From Pseudomonas cannabina (GTDB taxonomy: Bacteria > Pseudomonadota > Gammaproteobacteria > Pseudomonadales > Pseudomonadaceae), in the NCBI RefSeq assembly GCF_900100365.1, contig NZ_FNKU01000001.1, positions 310,001 to 374,000 on the forward strand: a stretch of DNA of 64,000 nucleotides, in the 5' to 3' direction. Both the position numbers and the translations under genes were made by a program. How positions within the stretch are numbered: the stretch's first letter is position 1; each line of letters starts with the position of its first letter. Shown piece by piece: positions 9,298 through 17,227 of the stretch. The notes under the pieces are model-generated. The model was not told where the DNA came from. It did not search any database and saw nothing but the letters and a program-made list of their open reading frames with translations.

Positions 9298-11115
9298 TCA
9301 ATGAGCGATGGAAGATGTGTGCGCGGCGCGGTAGGCGCGCCAGCCTTTGTACCGGGTGATGTCCAGCGCGCCGTCAAGGCCGCCATGCTCACAGATGAAA
9401 CCCTTGACCCACTGGCCGTCGGCCAATTGCAGGGAGCCGATGCCCAGTGGCGCGGGAATCGCGGCGACGAAGGCCCCGAACTGGCTCAACGGCATTTCCC
9501 AGACCTCGATTTCGATATTCGTGCCGTCGGCAGGCACGCGCACCAGTCCCGGTTTTGGCGGAGAGGTTTCTGCCAGGGCATATAAACGGTAGTCCGCGCT
9601 GGTGGTCGTGGTGCGCAGCAAGCGAGCGCCGCCTTCGAGCAGTTGCCAATTGAGCGGCTGACCGACCAGGTGCGCGCCGACCACCGCAACCTGGACGGTC
9701 GGGCTGTCGCAGGGCAGGGGCGTCATCGCAATGGCGTCACGCTGGTCTGGCTGGCCGAACAGCGGTTGCCAGGCGGCGGCGATTTCTGCCAGTCGCTGGT
9801 CGGCACCCGCCGGCCCGATCAGCGTAATGCCCGCAGGCAGCCCGTCAGCCCGCGCGATTGCCGGGATGGCGATGGCGCACAGGTTCATCAGGTTGACGAA
9901 GTTGGTGTAATAACCGAGTTGCGAATTGAGTTCGATCGGATTTTTCAGCACCGCATCGATGGTCGGCATGCATGGCGCGGTCGGCACCACCAGCACATCG
10001 ACGTCCGCCAGCAATTGCTGCGCTGCGCGGGTCAGTTCTGCCAGGCGGTAACGGGCGTTGAAGGTGTCCACGGCATCGAAAGACGCCGCACTCTGTACGA
10101 TGCCCCGCACTACAGAGTGGATATCGCCGGCGTTGGTGTCGAAGAACCTGCCAATCGCCGCCCGGCGTTCTGCGACCCACGGCCCTTGGTACAGCAACGC
10201 TGCCGCCTCGGCGAAGACCTCGAAGTCGATAGATGTGAGGGTCACCAGAGGATCGCTTTGCAGGGCCTCCAGTGCTTTTACATAGGCCGCCTGCGCCTGC
10301 TTGTCACCGAAGAATTCGCAGCGCTTCGCCACCGCGACACGCCGCGCCCGTCGCTGCACCGGCAGCGCTGCTACCGCCACACTGGCAGGGTCCAGCGCGT
10401 CATAATCCGCCATGACGTGCGTGATTTGCCAGGCTTGCTTCACGTCCCTGGCGAATATCGACGGGCAGTCCAGCGTGCGGCAGGCGGGCAAAACGCCTCG
10501 GTTGCTGAACAGCCCGAGGCTGGGCTTGAGCCCGACGATACCGTTGAAACCGGCCGGCACTCTTCCCGAACCTGCCGTGTCGGTGCCCAATGCAAAACTG
10601 ACGTAACCGCGCGCCACCGCCACAGCCGATCCCGAACTGGAGCCGCCGCTGACATAAGCCGGATCATGGGCATTGCGCACCGCGCCATAGGGCGAGCGAA
10701 CGCCCACCAGACCGGTCGCAAACTGATCGAGATTGGTTTTGCCGATCAGCAGCGCGCCGCTGTCGAGCAGTCGTTGCACCACATGAGCGTGTTCGTCGGC
10801 CACATAGGCGAAGGCCGGGCACGCTGCGGTGGTCGGCATCCCCGCCACGTCGAAATTGTCCTTGACCGCAAACGGTACGCCGAACAGCGGCAGGTGCGCG
10901 TAAACCGCGTCGCCCAGCTCTGCGGCGATGCGTTCCAGCACCGCGACTCGTTCAAGCAGGTCCGCCACGGGCACACGATGAATCCAGACTTCCGGCCGAT
11001 CATCCGCATCTATGTGCGCCGTCAGGGTGTGGACCAACGCTGTCAGGGTCAGTTGACCCGAGCGTAGAGCCGACTGTAATTCGCAAATATCGAGTGCGGT
11101 CATGGTGGTGTTCAT
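9298..11115 (-). CDS. atzF: Allophanate hydrolase
   Basis: A 605-aa amidase-signature enzyme that hydrolyses allophanate to ammonia and CO2. The Ser-cisSer-Lys triad is seen as Lys85 (AVKDNFD), Ser159 (GGSSSGSAVA) and Ser183 (DTAGSGRVPA), in the same spacing as AtzF (K91/S165/S189 by recollection). The roughly 150 C-terminal residues after the amidase domain, ending in a GFICEHGG..GALDITRYKGWRAY region, are the AtzF-type C-terminal domain. Biotin-dependent urea carboxylase is absent, so allophanate must come from biuret-type substrates. It is the first gene of the operon; the palindromic operator candidate lies directly upstream. ATG 11115 or 11103 could serve as start. Confidence 0.92.
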   Translation of the reverse strand: MNTTMTALDICELQSALRSGQLTLTALVHTLTAHIDADDRPEVWIHRVPVADLLERVAVLERIAAELGDAVYAHLPLFGVPFAVKDNFDVAGMPTTAACPAFAYVADEHAHVVQRLLDSGALLIGKTNLDQFATGLVGVRSPYGAVRNAHDPAYVSGGSSSGSAVAVARGYVSFALGTDTAGSGRVPAGFNGIVGLKPSLGLFSNRGVLPACRTLDCPSIFARDVKQAWQITHVMADYDALDPASVAVAALPVQRRARRVAVAKRCEFFGDKQAQAAYVKALEALQSDPLVTLTSIDFEVFAEAAALLYQGPWVAERRAAIGRFFDTNAGDIHSVVRGIVQSAASFDAVDTFNARYRLAELTRAAQQLLADVDVLVVPTAPCMPTIDAVLKNPIELNSQLGYYTNFVNLMNLCAIAIPAIARADGLPAGITLIGPAGADQRLAEIAAAWQPLFGQPDQRDAIAMTPLPCDSPTVQVAVVGAHLVGQPLNWQLLEGGARLLRTTTTSADYRLYALAETSPPKPGLVRVPADGTNIEIEVWEMPLSQFGAFVAAIPAPLGIGSLQLADGQWVKGFICEHGGLDGALDITRYKGWRAYRAAHTSSIAH

Positions 11116-11118
11116 TCA

Positions 11119-11126
11119 TGTATACA
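11119..11126. promoter_or_regulatory. Palindromic operator candidate for the atzF operon
   Basis: The 8-bp perfect palindrome TGTATACA, within CATGTATACAAGATG, lies 3 bp upstream of the atzF start. GntR/FCD regulators such as VanR-type proteins commonly bind TTGTATACAA-like sites, and such a gene closes this operon. Assignment is by analogy. Confidence 0.45.
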
Positions 11127-11353
11127 AGATGAATCAGCACCAGTGCACTTAATGGGCCAATGTTGCCTCGACCCGCATTTACAAGGGATGAGAGGCAATT
11201 CGCCTGGTTCTTGCCGACAGGGGATGCGTCATCTCCGCGCCTGGCGTCGCCAGCTTGCCCAACAATGGGTCACGCAAGGTCTGTCATCGGGAAGGGCAGC
11301 GTCGGCCGGATTGCCGGGTTCATCGGTATCCGGCTGGCGCTTGGGCCCGCTTT

Positions 11354-11734
11354 TCAGCTCTGGCAGAACCTGATCCGGTTGCCGAACGGGTCACAGACTT
11401 CCAGAACGTGTCCCCAGCCTTGCTGAACGATGCCAGGTCGCGCATAGCCGTATTGCTTGCCGATCAGCTCATCGCGCAATTGCTCGATGTTCTGAGTGGG
11501 AATAAACACCGCCGCCCCCGGACATGCATCGCCGTGGTGCTCGGACAGATGCACATGCAGCCCGTTGCGGCTGATCCCCAGGTACAACGGCAAATCAGCC
11601 TCGAAGCGGTGCTCGAACTCCACGCTGAAGCCGAGAAAGTCCAGATAGAACTCACGCGCTTTGCGTTCATCGAACATCCGCAGGATCGGGATGGCGCTGC
11701 TGAAAGTGACGGGGGCTGGTTCGGTTGCGGACAT
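11354..11734 (-). CDS. VOC/glyoxalase-bleomycin-resistance fold protein
   Basis: A 126-aa single VOC-domain protein. It has the paired beta-alpha-beta units (AIPILRMFDERKAREFYLDFLGF and GWGHVLEVCDPFGNRIRF) and HVHLSEH in the middle, similar to bleomycin-resistance-type binding proteins. The substrate cannot be told from sequence; drug binding or a small-molecule metabolism role are both possible. It stands alone, 47 bp from the Lrp-type gene on the same strand. Confidence 0.82.
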   Translation of the reverse strand: MSATEPAPVTFSSAIPILRMFDERKAREFYLDFLGFSVEFEHRFEADLPLYLGISRNGLHVHLSEHHGDACPGAAVFIPTQNIEQLRDELIGKQYGYARPGIVQQGWGHVLEVCDPFGNRIRFCQS

Positions 11735-11781
11735 TGCTATTCCTTTATTGATTGAGGGGCATCATTGCAGAAACCCGGCCA

Positions 11782-12264
11782 TCACAGCGCTGGCTGTTTT
11801 ACCGGGAATGAAACGAAAGGCTTTATTTCTTTCAAGACGAACATGCTCTGCATTTCCTTGATGCCGGGTAATCGTCTGACCACCGTCATCGCAAAATCGG
11901 CGAACGAATCCAGATCGCGTGCCACGACCTGAAGCAAAAAATCGGCATCGCCACCGATGCTGTAGCACGCCACGACATCTTCCAGTTGCATGACCTCTTG
12001 CTCGAACTTTCTGGCTTCGGCCTCGCTGTGACGATCAATGCTGACGCGGATAAACACCATGACACCCAGACCAATCTTTCGCCGGTCCAGCACCGCTTTG
12101 TAGCTCTGGATATAACGGTGTTCTTCCAGCTGCTTCACCCGTCGCCAGCAAGGCGAAGCAGACATGCCTATCTGGTCGGCCAGTGTCTGATTGGTGATCC
12201 GGCCGTCCTGCTGCAATGCCGTGAGGATCTTTATATCAACAGGGTTCAATGTTTGCGTGGTCAT
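11782..12264 (-). CDS. Lrp/AsnC-family transcriptional regulator
   Basis: A 160-aa regulator. It has an N-terminal HTH (about 5-60; LNPVDIKILTALQQDGRITNQTLADQIGMS, with the CWRRVKQLEE helix) and a C-terminal RAM ligand-binding domain (about 70-150) with the conserved VVACYSIGGDADFLLQV. It is divergently arranged with a LysE-type exporter gene, the standard layout for an amino-acid-responsive regulator controlling its exporter. Confidence 0.92.
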   Translation of the reverse strand: MTTQTLNPVDIKILTALQQDGRITNQTLADQIGMSASPCWRRVKQLEEHRYIQSYKAVLDRRKIGLGVMVFIRVSIDRHSEAEARKFEQEVMQLEDVVACYSIGGDADFLLQVVARDLDSFADFAMTVVRRLPGIKEMQSMFVLKEIKPFVSFPVKQPAL

Positions 12265-12442
12265 AAATACCCTTGATCGATAGCCTGGGGGAAAATTCTA
12301 CCGGCTTTGCCTGCACTGCCGGCCATAGTAGGTGATTTTTTCCTGATGGAAGGGCGTAGCATTTTTTAGGCAGCAGCTTGGAAAACAGCTCTGTCTTAAC
12401 CACTTCCAGCTGTTGTAATCGTTGTATTTCAAGGAGCGAGAC

Positions 12443-13063
12443 ATGCTTGACCTGACCCAGGTTCTTACTTATTCGGCAGCCCTTGGCATTGCCGCAGCCA
12501 TTCCAGGCCCCGGTATGGCGGCACTGGTGGCACGAAGTGTCAGCGGTGGTGCACTGTCAGGCTTTTGCCTGCTGTCCGGGCTGATTCTGGGTGACCTGAC
12601 CTACTTGTCATTTGCTGTCTTCGGGCTGGCGATGATCGCCGAGCACTTCAACGCATTGTTTCAGGTGGTGCGTTGGGGGGCTGCTATTTATCTGTGTTAT
12701 CTGGCGTGGCAGTTCTGGTTCGCAGATCACCAGGCTATAGAGGTGGGCAAACCGGCGAAGAGAAAGGAATTACTGTCAGCGGCCGCATCCGGACTGACCA
12801 TTACATTGGGCAACCCCAAGACCATCGCCTTTTATCTGGCACTTTTACCCTTGGTCATTAATCTGGAAACGGTCTCTTTGCAGACCTGGGGGCTGGTTCT
12901 GGTGCCGCTGACTGTCATCGTGTTACTGGCCGTGGGCGCAGTGTTTATCTTCGCTGCTTTGCGCATCAGGCATTTTTTGTCGAGTGAGAGCGCGCAAAGA
13001 AAACTGTTTCGCGGTGCGGCGGCGATCATGGTCGCGGCGGCAGCGTCCATGCTGGTTCGCTGA
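12443..13063 (+). CDS. LysE/RhtB-family amino acid exporter
   Basis: A 206-aa inner-membrane protein with about six hydrophobic segments and the LysE/RhtB N-terminal feature AAIPGPGMAALVARSVSGG (the P-G-P motif). The GNPKTIAFYLALLPL segment in the middle is also characteristic. Start 12443 has AAGGAG 6 nt upstream. It is divergent from the Lrp-type regulator across about 180 bp, so export of an amino acid or analogue under its control is likely. Confidence 0.9.
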   Translation: MLDLTQVLTYSAALGIAAAIPGPGMAALVARSVSGGALSGFCLLSGLILGDLTYLSFAVFGLAMIAEHFNALFQVVRWGAAIYLCYLAWQFWFADHQAIEVGKPAKRKELLSAAASGLTITLGNPKTIAFYLALLPLVINLETVSLQTWGLVLVPLTVIVLLAVGAVFIFAALRIRHFLSSESAQRKLFRGAAAIMVAAAASMLVR

Positions 13064-13074
13064 GCTGGAGGGGC

Positions 13075-13102
13075 GGATGAGGCCGTCAGTGGCCTCATCC
13101 TG
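13075..13102. terminator. Hairpin between convergent genes
   Basis: A 10-bp perfect stem, GGATGAGGCC and GGCCTCATCC with a 6-nt loop, separates the ends of the LysE exporter and the MFS porter. There is no strong T-run, so it is a weak bidirectional terminator candidate. Confidence 0.55.
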
Positions 13103-13112
13103 TTGCTGTAAG

Positions 13113-14534
13113 TTACAGCTCTTTCTTCAGATGCTTCTCGATCTGTTCAAGCGACTTGCCTTTGGTTTCCGGCAGGCACAAGAACACGAAGATCAGTGAG
13201 CCAACGTTGATGGCCGCGAAGATGAAGAACGTCGGGTTGCCGATGGTATCGACTGCAATCGGGAAGGTGAACGCCACCGATGCGTTGAACAGCCACTGCA
13301 TCGACACGGCGGTCCCGGTCAGCAATCCGCGCACTTGCATCGGAAACAGCTCCGACATCAGCAGCCAGTACACCGGCGAGATGCACATCTGCATGAACAG
13401 CAGGAATACTAGAATGCAGGCCAGGGCGGTGTAGCTCTGGGTCAGGTTCTGCGGCATGAACTGCAGCACGCCCCCGAGCGCTGCCTGCATCAGAATCACG
13501 ATCACCAGACCGGTCATCAGCAAATGCCGACGCCCGTAACGGCCAATGGCCCAGATCCCCAGCAGGGTTGCGATGACCGACACCACGCCGTTGCCGATGG
13601 TGGCGGTCAGCGCAGCGTTGGTGCCCATGCCGGTGCTTTTGAGGATGATCGGCGTGTAATACATGAACGCGTTCACACCCGTGAGCTGCGCGGTAAAGCC
13701 CAGACCGATGCCGATCAGCAATAACTTGATGACCCAGCGCTGGCGCAGCAAATCCTTCGCCTTCGGACGATGGCGAGCCTGTTCGTCCTGAGCTTTCATC
13801 TCGTCGACTTCACGCTGCGCGTCGTCCTTGTTGGTGCGCAGTTGCTCCAGCACATCCTGCGCCTCGTCAAAGCGTCCTTTGGACGCCAACCAGCGTGGCG
13901 AAGGCGGTACGAAGAAGGTGCCGATCAGCAGCAACACGCCAGGCACCATCGCGATGGCCAACATGTAACGCCAGATGCCCGGTGTGTGCAACAACGCAGC
14001 CATGACCGCGCTGAGCACGTAGGCAAGCAGCTGGCCACTGACGATCATCAGCTCGTTACGGCTCACCAGCCGCGCTCGACGCGACGGCCCGGCGATCTCT
14101 GCGATGAACACTGGCACCGTTGCCGAGCCGCCGCCCACTGCGATACCCAGCAGGAAGCGCGCAGCGACCATGAACGGAATGGAAGGAGCAATGGCCGTGC
14201 CCAGCGCACCGACGATGAACAATACCGACAGCAGACGCAGGGTCAGACGCCGCCCGAACCGGTCGGAGATATAGCCGCTGGCCAGCGAGCCGAAGGCTGC
14301 GCCGACGATCAGTGACGCTGTGATCATCCCTTCGCTGTAGGCATTCAGCCCCAGGCCGCCCTGATCGGCAGGCAGCGTCATGAACGGCAGTGCGCCCGCG
14401 ATAATCCCGGTGTCATAACCGAACGCGAGCGCGCCCATGGTCGCCACAAGTACGGAGATAAAGATAAGTCGATTCGCTGAAACAGTTTGCCGGCCTTGTT
14501 GGCCAGCCGCCGATGGGGTGCTACTTGAAGACAT
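13113..14534 (-). CDS. MFS sugar porter
   Basis: A 473-aa 12-helix transporter of the sugar porter family (XylE/AraE/GalP type). Diagnostic motifs are GYISDRFGRR after helix 2, PSPRWLASKGR before the central loop, a central cytoplasmic loop rich in charged residues (about 220-255), and the terminal PETKGKSLEQIE. It probably imports a monosaccharide or inositol by proton symport; the substrate cannot be named. It is transcribed alone. The MITE copy lies 59 bp upstream of its start and may affect the promoter. Confidence 0.9.
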   Translation of the reverse strand: MSSSSTPSAAGQQGRQTVSANRLIFISVLVATMGALAFGYDTGIIAGALPFMTLPADQGGLGLNAYSEGMITASLIVGAAFGSLASGYISDRFGRRLTLRLLSVLFIVGALGTAIAPSIPFMVAARFLLGIAVGGGSATVPVFIAEIAGPSRRARLVSRNELMIVSGQLLAYVLSAVMAALLHTPGIWRYMLAIAMVPGVLLLIGTFFVPPSPRWLASKGRFDEAQDVLEQLRTNKDDAQREVDEMKAQDEQARHRPKAKDLLRQRWVIKLLLIGIGLGFTAQLTGVNAFMYYTPIILKSTGMGTNAALTATIGNGVVSVIATLLGIWAIGRYGRRHLLMTGLVIVILMQAALGGVLQFMPQNLTQSYTALACILVFLLFMQMCISPVYWLLMSELFPMQVRGLLTGTAVSMQWLFNASVAFTFPIAVDTIGNPTFFIFAAINVGSLIFVFLCLPETKGKSLEQIEKHLKKEL

Positions 14535-14592
14535 GAATCTGAAGTCCTTCGCTTGAAACCAGCGTCGTGCCAGTACATAGATGTGAGGCTTA

Positions 14593-14693
14593 GGGAGACG
14601 CTGATTTATTCTAAAACCCAGCTGTTGCCCCCAGATAAATCAAGGCCTCCAGAGCGTTGCAGGGACGAAAAATCGAATAAATCAGCGCCTCCC
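14593..14693 (+). mobile_element. 101-bp MITE-like element, copy 1
   Basis: A 101-bp element bounded by 19-bp terminal inverted repeats, GGGAGACGCTGATTTATTC at the left and the complement of GGGAGGCGCTGATTTATTC at the right (one mismatch). It is flanked by TA on both sides, a possible 2-bp target duplication. It has no coding capacity. An identical copy lies inverted at 44910-45010. Size and structure fit the MITEs reported in P. syringae, which need a transposase in trans. Confidence 0.85.
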
Positions 14694-14801
14694 TAGGGCG
14701 ATGTCAGCCGCGCTAGTTCCCTGCAACCGGGGTCGGAATTGGAAATATCCGGCAGTTTCGTGCTGAGTCCGGATGGCGAATGACCACGCCTGCTTGATGA
14801 G

Positions 14802-14855
14802 GTCGTAATGACTCGAATGCTGGGATAAGAGTCATTATGACTGGGTCTTTTTGAC
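14802..14855 (+). promoter_or_regulatory. Three NorR/FhpR-type enhancer sites
   Basis: Three copies of the NorR-type element GTCA-N3-TGAC occur upstream of hmp: GTCGTAATGAC (14802-14812), the perfect GTCATTATGAC (14831-14841, extended AGTCATTATGACT) and GTCTTTTTGAC (14845-14855). Three such sites upstream of a sigma54 promoter is the arrangement known for NorR-controlled nitric oxide genes. Confidence 0.75.
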
Positions 14856-14896
14856 TGTTATTAAATATTAGTCTTTGTTTTATAAGGGTTTTTATC

Positions 14897-14912
14897 TGGC
14901 ACGCGCGTTGCT
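14897..14912 (+). promoter_or_regulatory. Sigma54 (-24/-12) promoter of hmp
   Basis: TGGCACGCGCGTTGCT matches the sigma54 consensus TGGCAC-N5-TTGCW exactly, with the GG and GC dinucleotides 10 nt apart. It is 40 bp upstream of the hmp start and 41 bp downstream of the nearest NorR-type site. Confidence 0.85.
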
Positions 14913-14951
14913 ATGACTCCAGCAGTGAAATCATCATTTCTGGAGTAGACC

Positions 14952-16145
14952 ATGCTGACTGCAGCTGAACATGCCATTATCAAAGCGACGGTGCCTGTGC
15001 TTGAAACGGGTGGCGAAGCGCTGACCACGCATTTTTACCGGATCATGCTCAATGAGTATCCAGACGTACGTCCGTTGTTCAATCAGGCAAATCAGGCAAA
15101 TCAGGCCAATGGCGCGCAGCCGCGAGCGCTGGCCAACGCGGTGCTGATGTACGCGCGCAACATCGATCGTCTGGAAAACCTCGGCCCGCTGGCCTCTCGG
15201 ATCGTCAATAAACACGTCGCGCTGCAAATTCTTCCCGAGCACTACCCGATTGTCGGCACTTGCCTGTTGCGGGCCATCCGTGAGGTGTTGGGTGAAGAGG
15301 TTGCGACTGATGAGGTGATCAATGCCTGGGCTGCGGCCTATCAGCAACTGGCGGACATTCTGATCAACGCCGAGCGCGACGCCTACGACAGCATCGAGGC
15401 TGCGCCGGGCGGCTGGCGAGGCGGGCGTCTGTTTCGGGTGGTGCGCAAGGTTGCAGAAAGCGCTGAAATCACCTCGTTTTATCTGGAGCCTGTCGATGGC
15501 CGGCCGGTCATTGCGCACAAGGCCGGTCAGTACATCGGGCTGAAGCTGGAAACCCCTGAAGGGGAAATTCGCAGAAATTACTCGCTGTCTGCGCCTGCCA
15601 ACGGGACGAGCTACCGCATCAGCGTCAAGCGTCAGCCAGGCGGCGTCGCCTCTGCTTACTTGCATGATCAGGTCGCGGTGGGCTCTACCGTCGAGCTGTT
15701 CCCGCCTTCCGGTGAATTCACCCTGATCGAGGGCAACAAACCACTGGTCCTGATCAGCGGTGGTGTGGGGATCACGGCGACGCTGGCCATGGCTGAAGCA
15801 GCTTTGGAACAGGGTGACCGGCACGTGGTGTTCATCCACTACGCACGCAATGCCAGCGTGCAGGCGTTTCAGAACACACTGGATGAATGGCATGAACGTT
15901 ATCCGCAATTTGCCGCGCATGTGATCTACAGCGAAGCAGCCGCCGGTGCACCGGCGCCGCTTGTGGCAGGGCGTCCATCGGTTGAGCACCTGCAACAATG
16001 GCTGCCGGTGGACCGTAATGTCGAAGCTTACTTTCTGGGGCCGAAACCGTTCATGGCGTTCATGAAACGTGCGCTTGATGATCTGGGTGTACCCAAGGAT
16101 CAGAGTCATTATGAGTTCTTTGGACCGGCGGAGGCGCTGGGCTAA
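14952..16145 (+). CDS. hmp: Flavohaemoglobin (nitric oxide dioxygenase)
   Basis: A 397-aa cytoplasmic enzyme that oxidises NO to nitrate. The globin domain (1-145) shows Tyr29 and the proximal His88 (NKHVALQI). The FAD-binding domain (about 155-260) has RNYSLSAPANG, and the NAD-binding domain has LISGGVGITATLAM and the terminal HYEFFGPAEAL. The proximal His is at 88 rather than the usual 85 because of a triple NQA repeat at 45-53. GGAG precedes the ATG. Regulation is probably by a NorR/FhpR-type activator with sigma54; the activator gene is not beside it. In a plant-associated bacterium it would protect against host NO. Confidence 0.95.
   Translation: MLTAAEHAIIKATVPVLETGGEALTTHFYRIMLNEYPDVRPLFNQANQANQANGAQPRALANAVLMYARNIDRLENLGPLASRIVNKHVALQILPEHYPIVGTCLLRAIREVLGEEVATDEVINAWAAAYQQLADILINAERDAYDSIEAAPGGWRGGRLFRVVRKVAESAEITSFYLEPVDGRPVIAHKAGQYIGLKLETPEGEIRRNYSLSAPANGTSYRISVKRQPGGVASAYLHDQVAVGSTVELFPPSGEFTLIEGNKPLVLISGGVGITATLAMAEAALEQGDRHVVFIHYARNASVQAFQNTLDEWHERYPQFAAHVIYSEAAAGAPAPLVAGRPSVEHLQQWLPVDRNVEAYFLGPKPFMAFMKRALDDLGVPKDQSHYEFFGPAEALG
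15081..15107 (+). repeat. 9-bp tandem repeat inside hmp
   Basis: AATCAGGCA is repeated three times (the third ends in C), coding for NQA-NQA-NQA in the globin domain near the distal side. It accounts for a 3-residue insertion relative to other flavohaemoglobins. Confidence 0.85.
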
Positions 16146-16169
16146 GTCCTCCTTGTAGAACGGTTTCAA

Positions 16170-16195
16170 GTGCTGCAGGCGGCGGTCTGCAGCAC
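16170..16195 (+). terminator. Hairpin downstream of hmp
   Basis: A 9-bp perfect stem (GTGCTGCAG and CTGCAGCAC, 8-nt loop) lies 25 bp after the hmp stop. There is no T-run, so termination here is only probable. Confidence 0.45.
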
Positions 16196-16354
16196 ATCCC
16201 CAGGTTTAGCGGCGATCCAGCAGCTGCAGCGACACAAGCCCATGAAGCCCTGATTTTTTCAGGACGCTCATCGAATGGCATTCATTTCAGGGCACTCCCC
16301 GGCAGCAGGGCAGTCTTTTTCTTAGACTCTCACTCATGACCAGCGGAGCCCTAC

Positions 16355-16981
16355 ATGATCACTGTTCACCACCTCAACAACTCTCGCTCGCAGCGCATTC
16401 TCTGGCTTCTTGAAGAACTCGACATTCCCTACGAGATCAAGCGTTACCAGCGCGATCCGCAAACCAACCTTGCGCCACCCGAACTCAAAGCCATCCATCC
16501 ACTGGGCAAATCGCCGGTCATCGAAGACGGCCCTCACGTGCTGATCGAGTCCGGCGCCATTGTCGACTATTTGATTCGCCGCCACGGCGAAGGCCGCCTG
16601 CAACCGGAGCCGGCCAGTGCTACTTATGACGAATACGTGCAATGGCTGCACTTCGCTGAAGGTTCGGCCATCCTGCCACTGATGCTCAACCTGTATGTCG
16701 GACGCCTGGGTGACGCTGGCGCGCCGCTGCATCCGCGTATCGAATCCGAACTGGCGAACTACCTGAGTTATCTGAACGACGCCTTGGGCCTGACACCCTA
16801 CCTGCTCGGAGAAGAGCTGAGTGGCGCGGATATCCAGATGAGCTTTATCGGCGAATTCGCCAAAGCCCAAGGAATGCTCCAGCCCTACCCGAACCTCTCC
16901 GCCTGGGTACAAAGACTTCAGGACAGACCTGCATATCGCAAGGCGCTGGAGCAGGGTGGCGAGTATTCGTTTGCGAGGTAA
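16355..16981 (+). CDS. Glutathione S-transferase
   Basis: A 208-aa cytosolic GST. The N-terminal thioredoxin-like domain (1-80) has HHLNNSRSQRILWLLEELDIPYE, cis-Pro in GKSPVIED and the glutathione-contacting ESGAIVDYL. An all-helical C-terminal domain (about 90-208) has the capping motif region LSGADIQMSF. The Ser in NNSRSQR is the likely catalytic position, as in bacterial beta/theta-like GSTs. It is monocistronic and its substrate is unknown. Confidence 0.92.
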   Translation: MITVHHLNNSRSQRILWLLEELDIPYEIKRYQRDPQTNLAPPELKAIHPLGKSPVIEDGPHVLIESGAIVDYLIRRHGEGRLQPEPASATYDEYVQWLHFAEGSAILPLMLNLYVGRLGDAGAPLHPRIESELANYLSYLNDALGLTPYLLGEELSGADIQMSFIGEFAKAQGMLQPYPNLSAWVQRLQDRPAYRKALEQGGEYSFAR

Positions 16982-17109
16982 CCTGGCGAAGTGTTGATCA
17001 TGGCTGCCGAGGGGCTTGGTACCGGAGGCTTGCAGTCAGGTCAGGCTTGAGGGGATGTTTTTCTCTTGTTGCCTGACCTTACACTTCATCAATCGAGGTG
17101 GCCGGTTTT

Positions 17110-17178
17110 GGGGCTCCTTCGCAGCCCATCGTAGCCGTCGTAACCTCCTGAAACTCCCACGCCCTCCGGGCAGAAGCG
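17110..17178 (-). repeat. Intergenic repeat, copy 3 (inverted)
   Basis: The reverse complement of this stretch matches the repeats at 743-809 and 960-1027 over about 65 bp, including GGTTACGACGGCTACGATGG (one difference in this core). It lies between the GST and GNAT genes; the rest of 16982-17227 shows nothing else notable. Confidence 0.75.
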
Positions 17179-17227
17179 AGTGACTTCGTACACGTGATCA
17201 TTTCTTGCGAGTGCCCTACATCGCTAT

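Noticed and set aside
14934..16169. 411-codon open frame on the minus strand across hmp
   Set aside because: It lies entirely opposite a well-supported flavohaemoglobin gene, has no ribosome site and has unlikely composition (His/Arg/Gln-rich); it is an antisense shadow.
17038..17083. AGGTCAGGC and GCCTGACCT pair as a terminator after the GST gene
   Set aside because: The loop is about 25 nt and contains the T-run, so it does not form a standard terminator.
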